Below, piece by piece: positions 47,770 through 53,150 of a DNA stretch of 53,150 nt (position 1 is the first letter of the stretch; each line of letters opens with the position of its first letter). The DNA is from Clostridiales bacterium (GTDB lineage Bacteria > Bacillota > Clostridia > Oscillospirales > Oscillospiraceae). The stretch covers positions 1-53,150 of the forward strand of contig SFHJ01000020.1 of the NCBI GenBank assembly GCA_004555655.1. Reading direction: 5' to 3'. The notes under the pieces were generated by a model. That model was not told the DNA's origin. It was given only the letters and a program-made list of their open reading frames with translations, and did no database searches. The translations under genes were made by a program, and so were the position numbers.

Positions 47770-49253
47770 CAGCGCAAAAACTCCGTCACGCGGGCAGGCA
47801 TATCCTCTTTTTGCGTCCAGCCGTCAAAGCGCACGGTTTTTCCGGCGAGCGACGACAGCGGCGCGGGCGCCGGACGTCCGGACGCTTTTTCAAGCTGCGC
47901 GATCACGCCCGTACCGGCGGCAAAATCGTGCACCCCCAGCGCATTGAGCACACTGGTGCAGAATTTGAAGGGACTTGCCGTGGAGGCAACGACCGTCACG
48001 GTATTGTCATGCGTCTTTTCGCGGTAGTCTTCCAGCACCGTGTACGCCACGGCGGTGTGCGTGTCGAGCAGATACTGCTTCTCATGAAACACGCGGCCGA
48101 TGGTCGCAAGCGTTCTGGTATCGTCGCAGCAGCCACAGGCAAAGTCCTCGCGCACGTGCGCGGCCAGCTCGCTGGATAGTTCATAGCGCCCCGTTTTGCC
48201 AAGCTGCTGCATATACCCGCGCACCGTCTTGTCTGAGCCGGAGAGCAGGTACAAGAGCCGCTCGAGGTTCGACGAGATGAGAATGTCCATCGAAGGCGAA
48301 GCCGTCTGATAGAACGGACGGTTGCGCTCGTACACACCCGTCTCAATGAACTCGGTCAGCACGTTGTTTGCGTTCGACGCGCAGATGAGCGTCTTTACCG
48401 GCACACCCATCAACTTTGCGTAGTAACCCGCGAGAATGTTGCCGAAATTGCCCGTCGGCACACAGATGTTGATTTTCTCACCCATTGTGATCTTCCCGGC
48501 ATCGAGCAGGTCGCAATAGCTCGAAACATAGTATACGATTTGCGGCAGCACGCGGCCCCAGTTGATGGAGTTTGCAGACGAGAGGAAATAGCCATTTTCG
48601 GCCAGCTGCTCGCGCAGCGCCTCGTCGGAGAAGATGCGCTTCACGCCCGTCTGCGCGTCGTCAAAGTTCCCTTCCACAGCGCATACGCCAACATTTTCGC
48701 CTTCCTGCGTCACCATCTGCAGCTTCTGGATATCAGACACGCCGTCCTTGGGGTAGAATACCAGGATCTTCGTGCCGTCCACGTCGCGGAAGCCCTCGAG
48801 CGCGGCCTTGCCGGTGTCGCCCGACGTGGCCACAAGGATGCAGGCCGTCTTTTCCTCGCCTGTTTTGCGCAGCGAGGCCGTGAGAAGATGCGGCAGCATC
48901 TGCAGCGCCATGTCCTTGAACGCGCACGTCGGCCCGTGCCACAGCTCAAGAATGTGGGTATTTTCCCCCACCTGCGTCAGCGGCGCGGCCTCGGGCGTGT
49001 CGAACTTTGCCGGGCCGTAGGCCTTTTCGGCATAGGAAAGCAGCTCCTGCTCGGAAAAATCATCGAGATAGAGGCTCATCACATATGCCGCGCGCTGCGG
49101 ATAGCTCCACGCGGCCATCTCGCGCAGCTTGCCTTCGGGCAGCGCGGGAATCTCCTCCGGCAGAAACAGTCCGCCGTCACGGCTGAGACCCTGCACGATG
49201 GCCTGTGCGGCTGAATAGCGCAAATTCTTATCTCTGGTACTTACATAATGCAT
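47769..49253 (-). CDS. thrC: Threonine synthase
   Basis: This 494-residue PLP enzyme converts O-phosphohomoserine to threonine. The PLP lysine is Lys113 in GPTCAFKDMALQ. VATSGDTGKAALEGF binds the phosphate (core SGDTGKAAL), and the N-terminal YSAAQAIVQGLSRDGGLFLPE is the classic class I threonine synthase start (core GLSRDGGLFLPE). The length is that of the longer ThrC class. It lies 12 bases inside the 3' end of the M19 dipeptidase gene (overlap). Confidence 0.95.
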   Translation of the reverse strand: MHYVSTRDKNLRYSAAQAIVQGLSRDGGLFLPEEIPALPEGKLREMAAWSYPQRAAYVMSLYLDDFSEQELLSYAEKAYGPAKFDTPEAAPLTQVGENTHILELWHGPTCAFKDMALQMLPHLLTASLRKTGEEKTACILVATSGDTGKAALEGFRDVDGTKILVFYPKDGVSDIQKLQMVTQEGENVGVCAVEGNFDDAQTGVKRIFSDEALREQLAENGYFLSSANSINWGRVLPQIVYYVSSYCDLLDAGKITMGEKINICVPTGNFGNILAGYYAKLMGVPVKTLICASNANNVLTEFIETGVYERNRPFYQTASPSMDILISSNLERLLYLLSGSDKTVRGYMQQLGKTGRYELSSELAAHVREDFACGCCDDTRTLATIGRVFHEKQYLLDTHTAVAYTVLEDYREKTHDNTVTVVASTASPFKFCTSVLNALGVHDFAAGTGVIAQLEKASGRPAPAPLSSLAGKTVRFDGWTQKEDMPARVTEFLR

Positions 49254-50176
49254 CGTTTCACAACCTTTAATAATGAATCGGAGAAAATCTCCTGCATAAT
49301 TTCTTCTTCAAAGCCGCGCGATGAGAGTGCTTCGGCCAGTTTTTCATAGTCCTCCACGCCGGAAAAACCCTCCGGCAACGTATCGCAGCCGTCGAGATCG
49401 CCGCCCAGCGCCACGTGACCCGCGCCGCCGAGCGCGCAAAAATGCTCGATGTGGCGGCAGACGTCGTCCAGCGTGGCCGGTTCAGCCGATAAAAACGGGC
49501 TGTAGAGGTTGATGCCCGCCGTGCCGCCATGCTGGCAGATAGCCCGGAACTGTTCATCCGTCAGATTGCGCGGATGCGGGCATACGGCGCGGCTGTTGGA
49601 GTGGCTGGCGACGATGGGCTCTTCCGCCAGCTCACACACGTCCCAGAACGCGCGGTCGGACAGATGGCTCACGTCAATGATAATGCCCAAACGCTGCGCG
49701 CGGCGGACGAATTCCCGCCCCTGTGCGCTGAGGCCCTCACCCGTGTGGCACGAACCTGCCAGTGCGTTTTGATGGTTCCACGTCAGCGTCACCATCCGCA
49801 CGCCCGCTTCATACGCCCCATCCAGCCGTCCGGGGTCACAGCCGATCGCCTCCGCGCCCTCGATGGCAAACACCGCGCCGCGCGCGTGCCCGGTCAGCGC
49901 CGATTCGACGTCGTCTGCCGTGCGGCAGAGAAACATTCCGTCCCGGCTGCGCTCCAGTTGTGCAGAAAAATAGCGCATACTCCTGCAAAATGCGTCTGAT
50001 TCCTGCAGCTCGCGCGGCAGCCATGCAGTACAAAACGCAAACACCTGCACGTACGCGTCAAACCCCTCCGCCCTTCTGAGCGAGATCTGGCACGAAGAAT
50101 CGGCAAGCGCCTCCTGCCTGCGCCACAGTTCCACCGCCGTGTCGCAGTGGCCGTCAAACACACGCAGCGCCTTCAT
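49241..50176 (-). CDS. Membrane dipeptidase (M19 family)
   Basis: This 311-residue metallo-dipeptidase has the renal-dipeptidase metal motifs: FDGHCDT (H-x-D), the bridging Glu in IEGAEAIG, DVSHLSDRAFWDV, ASHSNSRAVCPHPRNL (core SHSNSRAVCPHPRNL), and GGDLDGCD. These enzymes cleave dipeptides, including D-amino-acid forms, so a role in peptide scavenging or wall recycling is possible. No signal peptide is visible, so it is likely cytoplasmic despite the family name. The ATG at 50174-50176 overlaps the yraN stop as ATGA. Confidence 0.93.
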   Translation of the reverse strand: MKALRVFDGHCDTAVELWRRQEALADSSCQISLRRAEGFDAYVQVFAFCTAWLPRELQESDAFCRSMRYFSAQLERSRDGMFLCRTADDVESALTGHARGAVFAIEGAEAIGCDPGRLDGAYEAGVRMVTLTWNHQNALAGSCHTGEGLSAQGREFVRRAQRLGIIIDVSHLSDRAFWDVCELAEEPIVASHSNSRAVCPHPRNLTDEQFRAICQHGGTAGINLYSPFLSAEPATLDDVCRHIEHFCALGGAGHVALGGDLDGCDTLPEGFSGVEDYEKLAEALSSRGFEEEIMQEIFSDSLLKVVKRCIM

Positions 50177-50538
50177 GCGAACGCGTTCTCCCAATGGCGG
50201 ATGACAGGCCGCGCAGTCTTTTCGCCTTCCGGCGCATAGACCTCAATCACGTCAAAGCGCGGCTGGAGCGCCGTCTCGTGCTCGCTGAGCCACAGCTCCG
50301 CCGTCAAGCGGATGCGCGCTTGTTTTCTGCGGTCGACAAATTCCTTTGCCTCGCCGTAGGCGCTCGATTTGCGCAGTTTCACCTCGACAAAGGCGAGATA
50401 ATCGCGGTTTTTGGCGATGATATCGATCTCGCCCAGCCGGCAGCGGTAGTTGCAGGCCAGAATGGCATAGCCCTTTTTGCGCAGATGGTCGACGGCCTGC
50501 ATCTCGCCCCACGCGCCAAGCAGCTGCTTATTCTCCAT
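50173..50538 (-). CDS. yraN: UPF0102 family nuclease-fold protein YraN
   Basis: This 121-residue protein has the restriction-endonuclease-like fold of UPF0102. It begins LLGAWGEMQAVDHLRKKGYAIL (core GEMQAVDHLRKKGY), then has CRLGEIDIIAKNRDYLAFVEVK (core GEIDIIAKN and FVEVK). These contain the E...D...E-x-K pattern, followed by VDRRKQARI. The biochemical role is not established. It overlaps the rnhB end by about 11 bases, the usual rnhB-yraN pairing. Confidence 0.93.
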   Translation of the reverse strand: MENKQLLGAWGEMQAVDHLRKKGYAILACNYRCRLGEIDIIAKNRDYLAFVEVKLRKSSAYGEAKEFVDRRKQARIRLTAELWLSEHETALQPRFDVIEVYAPEGEKTARPVIRHWENAFA

Positions 50539-51145
50539 AGAACTTCTTCAAAAACGTGCGCCGGTGGATGGGGCACGGGCCGAATGCACGCAGCGCCTCG
50601 TAATGCCGCTTCGTGCCGTAGCCCTTATGTACGGCAAAGCCGTATTGCGGATATTCGCCGTCAAGCTCTTCCATCAGCCTGTCACGCGTGACTTTGGCCA
50701 GAATCGACGCCGCCGCGACCGACGCGCTCAGCGCGTCTGCGTGGACGATGGTTCTCACCGGCAGGCCGAAATCCCTGGCCCGGTTGCCGTCGATGAGCGC
50801 CAGCTGCGGACGCACCGCGAGCTTCTGCATTGCGCGCTCCATCGCAAGAAACGTCGCCTGCAGGATATTCACTTCATCGATCTCCTGCTCGGAGGCGAAT
50901 GCAATACCGTAAGCTGCCGCCGTTTGCGTGATGACATCATACAGCTCGCGCCGCTTCTTATCCGTCAGCTTTTTCGAGTCGTTCAGACCCTCGATCACCG
51001 TCTCGCGCGGCAAGATGACCGCCGCCGCGCATACAGGCCCGGCCAGCGGGCCGCGTCCGGCCTCGTCCACGCCGCACACAATCTCAAAGCCGTCTGCAAG
51101 CGCCTCGCGTTCATAGCACCAAAGATCGACAAAGTTTTCTTTCAT
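50528..51145 (-). CDS. rnhB: Ribonuclease HII
   Basis: This 205-residue enzyme nicks at ribonucleotides in DNA. Motifs are CGVDEAGRGPLAGPV with the catalytic Asp-Glu pair, VHADALSASVAAASILAKVTRD (core AAASILAKVTRD), and GYGTKRHYEAL...CPIHRRTF at the C-terminus. Length is typical. Its start overlaps the rbgA stop as ATGA, giving the rbgA-rnhB-yraN order of many Bacillota. Confidence 0.96.
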   Translation of the reverse strand: MKENFVDLWCYEREALADGFEIVCGVDEAGRGPLAGPVCAAAVILPRETVIEGLNDSKKLTDKKRRELYDVITQTAAAYGIAFASEQEIDEVNILQATFLAMERAMQKLAVRPQLALIDGNRARDFGLPVRTIVHADALSASVAAASILAKVTRDRLMEELDGEYPQYGFAVHKGYGTKRHYEALRAFGPCPIHRRTFLKKFYGE

Positions 51146-52008
51146 TCCGCTTCCTCCAGCATATCCGGCGTCTCAAGGGTGAATTTGCCCAGCTTGCAGC
51201 TGCGGTACTCCTCAAGAAGCACCCGCGCCATGCGCTCGTCGTCAATTTCGCCTCCGGAGACTAAGAATCCGCGCCGGCGGCCCGACGCCTGCAGCAGCGC
51301 ATAGCCGTCTATTTCCTCCGGAATCTCGATCTGATAGCGCGTTTTAATGGCCTCGGGGTAGCGCCGGGCCAAAAGCTCCATCAGATGGCACGACAGCGTC
51401 AGTACATCCAGCACGTCGTCCTTCACCGCGCCGGTATAGGCCAGACGCATGCCGGTCTCGGGATCATCAAAACGCGGCCACAAAATTCCGGGCGTATCGA
51501 GCAGCAGCAGCTGCGGATTCACTGTCACCCACTGCTTGCCGCGCGTGACGCCGGGGCGGTTCTCCGCCTTCGCGCCCTTGCGGCCTGCAATCTGGTTGAT
51601 AAACGTGGATTTTCCCACGTTGGGGATGCCCACAATCATGAGCTTGAGCGGCCGCCCGGATTGGCCCTTTTCTTCATAGCGGCGGAGTTTTTCCGCCAGC
51701 AGCCGCCGGACGGCGGGCACAAAGCCGTTGACGCCGCGCCGGGATTTGCAGTCGGTCTGCAAAACGGCAAGACCCTTGCCGTCAAAATACTGCGTCCACT
51801 GCCGCAGGGCGGCGGGGTCTGCCATATCAATGCGGTTTAATATCACCATACGCGGCTTATTGCCGCAGATGGCGTCAATATCCGGGTTGCGGCTGGAAAT
51901 CGGGATGCGCGCATCCAGAATCTCACACACCGCATCCACCAGCTTCAGGTTTTCCTCCATCATCCGGCGGGTCTTGGTCATGTGACCAGGATACCACTGG
52001 ATGCTCAT
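51142..52008 (-). CDS. rbgA: Ribosome biogenesis GTPase YlqF/RbgA
   Basis: This 288-residue circularly permuted GTPase acts in late 50S assembly. The order of motifs is G4 first (LNRIDMAD), then VGIPNVGKSTFIN (G1), GVTRGKQWV (G2 Thr), and LLDTPGILWP (G3). The N-terminal IQWYPGHMTK is diagnostic. I chose ATG 52006-52008 (MSIQWYPGHM) after AAAAGGA, matching the family start. An ATG at 52021-52023 overlapping the lepB stop as TGATG would add five residues and is possible. Confidence 0.95.
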   Translation of the reverse strand: MSIQWYPGHMTKTRRMMEENLKLVDAVCEILDARIPISSRNPDIDAICGNKPRMVILNRIDMADPAALRQWTQYFDGKGLAVLQTDCKSRRGVNGFVPAVRRLLAEKLRRYEEKGQSGRPLKLMIVGIPNVGKSTFINQIAGRKGAKAENRPGVTRGKQWVTVNPQLLLLDTPGILWPRFDDPETGMRLAYTGAVKDDVLDVLTLSCHLMELLARRYPEAIKTRYQIEIPEEIDGYALLQASGRRRGFLVSGGEIDDERMARVLLEEYRSCKLGKFTLETPDMLEEAE

Positions 52009-52022
52009 CGTTTCCTTTTCCA

Positions 52023-52781
52023 TCAGGACACCGTTCCAATTCTGCCAAACTCGCGCCCGCCGGTGATTTCGCCAAATTCATTCGTCTGCCGTCCAGGCAC
52101 AAGAATCATCAGAACCTTGCCCAGAATCTGGCTCTCATCCACGCAGCCGCAGGGCGAGTAGCGGCTGTCGGCCGAGTGATTGCGGTTGTCGCCCATCACG
52201 AAGACCGATCCCTCGGGTACCGTCACGGGATATTCCATCGCCAGGCCCATCTCCTCATAGCTGCGGTAGGTCGGCTCAAAGATGTACGTCTCCTCCTGCA
52301 GCACGCCGTCGACATAGACGCTGCCGGTAATAAAGTCGATATCCACCACCTGACCGCCGGTGGCGATGACGCGCTTGACGATCGGACCGTCATCTTTGAA
52401 ACAGTCGACGCTCAGCACCACAATATCGCCCGCCTCGACGTCCTTATACAGGAAGTTGCTCTCCAGAACCAGATAGTCGTGGTCGACAAGCGTGGGATAC
52501 ATCGAGCTGCCGTCCACGCCGACAAGGCGGAAAAAGAACACAAAAATGACCGTCAAAACCGCCAGCACATACACCCAGTCGTGAAGCATACCGTATGCCT
52601 CGCACGCAGGCGAGAGTTTTTCCCCGTCTTTCTTCCTGCGCGCAGATGCCTGCTCCTCTGCCGGCGTTTCTTCCCGCGTATCAGCCGCCTGCTGCGTCTC
52701 CGGCTGCTCCGGATCAAGCAGCCGTTTGATTTCTTCGAATGTCTGCGTATCAAACGCCGTTCCTTTGTCTTCAGAATTCAT
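52023..52781 (-). CDS. lepB: Signal peptidase I (housekeeping copy)
   Basis: This 252-residue signal peptidase has an acidic, probably disordered cytoplasmic extension (1-60), one membrane helix (about 68-88), Ser93 in GSSMYPTL, Lys136 in VKRVIA, and the MGDNRNHSADSR box. It differs from the pilus-operon copy at 14872 in length and surroundings. Position before rbgA and rnhB is the conserved housekeeping context, where rplS often precedes it; rplS is not seen here. It is the first gene of the run down to 47080. Confidence 0.94.
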   Translation of the reverse strand: MNSEDKGTAFDTQTFEEIKRLLDPEQPETQQAADTREETPAEEQASARRKKDGEKLSPACEAYGMLHDWVYVLAVLTVIFVFFFRLVGVDGSSMYPTLVDHDYLVLESNFLYKDVEAGDIVVLSVDCFKDDGPIVKRVIATGGQVVDIDFITGSVYVDGVLQEETYIFEPTYRSYEEMGLAMEYPVTVPEGSVFVMGDNRNHSADSRYSPCGCVDESQILGKVLMILVPGRQTNEFGEITGGREFGRIGTVS

Positions 52782-52814
52782 CGCACACTACCCCATCATG
52801 CAATATGTTATGTT

Positions 52815-52820
52815 ATTATA
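52815..52820 (-). promoter_or_regulatory. Candidate -10 element for lepB
   Basis: A perfect TATAAT on the minus strand lies about 34 bases before the lepB ATG. No convincing -35 is seen at 17 bases; a run of T is there. The 230-base gap (52782-53011) otherwise holds a weak CGGCCT/AGGCCG hairpin near 52920 and the terminator below. Confidence 0.5.
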
Positions 52821-52964
52821 CACACAATCGTGTCATAAAAAAAGGGGTTACGCGACAAATATTTTGCCGCGGCGCACAAAATGCGCGCGCTGTCCTTATC
52901 CTTCCGCGAAGCAGCCCGCGCGGCCTTTTTGCAGGCCGTACAGAGTATCGCGCGCCATAGACAA

Positions 52965-52991
52965 ACTGCCGGGCCCGATGGGCCCGGCAGT
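52965..52991 (-). terminator. Terminator-like hairpin after the oxidoreductase gene
   Basis: A perfect 12-bp stem (ACTGCCGGGCCC with its complement, loop GAT) lies about 20 bases past the oxidoreductase stop. The minus-strand tail TTGTCTA is only weakly T-rich. Confidence 0.7.
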
Positions 52992-53011
52992 AAACGGGAG
53001 TTTTGCGGTTT

Positions 53012-53150
53012 TTACAGCGTCACGACGCACTTTTCATCATTGGAGCGGTAGGCCGCCTCCATGACCCTCTGCACCTGCACGGCCTGCTCGGCGGGAACCT
53101 CCACCGGCGCGCCGGTCAGAATCGAATTCGAGAAGCTGGCAACCTCTCTG
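53012..53150 (-). CDS. Gfo/Idh/MocA family oxidoreductase, C-terminal end (partial)
   Basis: The minus strand at the right edge encodes about 45 residues ending SNDEKCVVTL and a TAA at 53012-53014. The pattern SFSNSILTGAPVEVPAEQAV followed by QRVMEAAYRS is the usual C-terminus of Gfo/Idh/MocA dehydrogenases, where a helix and AAYRS end the sugar-binding domain. The NAD(P)-binding half is outside the window, so the substrate cannot be inferred. Confidence 0.8.
   Translation of the reverse strand, partial: REVASFSNSILTGAPVEVPAEQAVQVQRVMEAAYRSNDEKCVVTL

Overview
The window reads as chromosomal DNA of a GC-rich, low-G+C-phylum (Bacillota) anaerobe of the class Clostridia, most likely an Oscillospiraceae-like gut lineage. 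The grounds are: an ispH gene fused to S1 domains, the M50 peptidase-scpA-scpB-DUF2953-gerW (ytfJ)-dacF-rluB block, the tig-clpP-clpX-lon-engB block, the ymfF/ymfH pair next to lgt, strong AGGAGG ribosome binding sites, and sigma-A type promoters. GerW implies sporulating ancestry. Genus cannot be fixed from the sequence alone.

Layout. 1-98: right end of an IS3-family element. 120-7735 (minus): an XRE regulator followed by comEC, holA, RNase M5, an ABC-F gene, a DUF218 gene and an Mrp/NBP35 ATPase, mostly overlapping or spaced by a few bases. 7871-11820 (minus): a coiled-coil hypothetical, lgt, and the M16 pair ymfH/ymfF. 12050-14084 (plus): prmA and a membrane-anchored putative glycoside hydrolase. 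14232-25168 (plus): a complete sortase-pilus operon: promoter, possible attenuator, coiled-coil protein, dedicated signal peptidase, a 1912-residue adhesin, a SpaH-type major pilin, a class C sortase, an LPQTG protein and a second sortase. 25180-25440: an intergenic array of perfect hairpins. 25452-29125: htpG under a CIRCE operator and a divergent ABC-F gene with one degenerate ATP site. 29277-35997 (minus): GNAT, ispH-S1 fusion, plsC, cmk, HI0933-like flavoprotein, RpiR regulator, then rluB. 36018-40258 (minus): dacF, gerW, DUF2953, scpB, scpA, M50 peptidase. 40379-46794 (minus): engB, lon, clpX, clpP, tig. 46916-47083: a palindromic MITE-like repeat. 47080-52781 (minus): phosphoesterase, thrC, M19 dipeptidase, yraN, rnhB, rbgA, lepB. 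53012-53150: the tail of a Gfo/Idh/MocA oxidoreductase.

Most of the window is housekeeping. The accessory feature that stands out is the pilus operon. Its adhesin carries twelve Cys-x(n)-His-x-His-x3-Cys motifs, a CHAP-like amidase, two copies of an unnamed domain, a ricin-type lectin, a fibro-slime domain and a Cna-like stalk ending in LPNSG. The same Cys/His motif occurs once in the major pilin, inside a patch of unlike codon usage. That suggests a surface fibre with a shared metal-binding or disulfide-forming element, assembled by two sortases. The function of these motifs is inference; the motifs themselves are directly visible.

Other points worth attention are the hairpin array that makes the pilus and htpG transcripts overlap, the CIRCE site on htpG, the ABC-F protein whose three degenerate motifs all fall on one composite ATP site, the shortened IspH-S1 junction, and the repeat that supplies the stop codon of its neighbouring gene.
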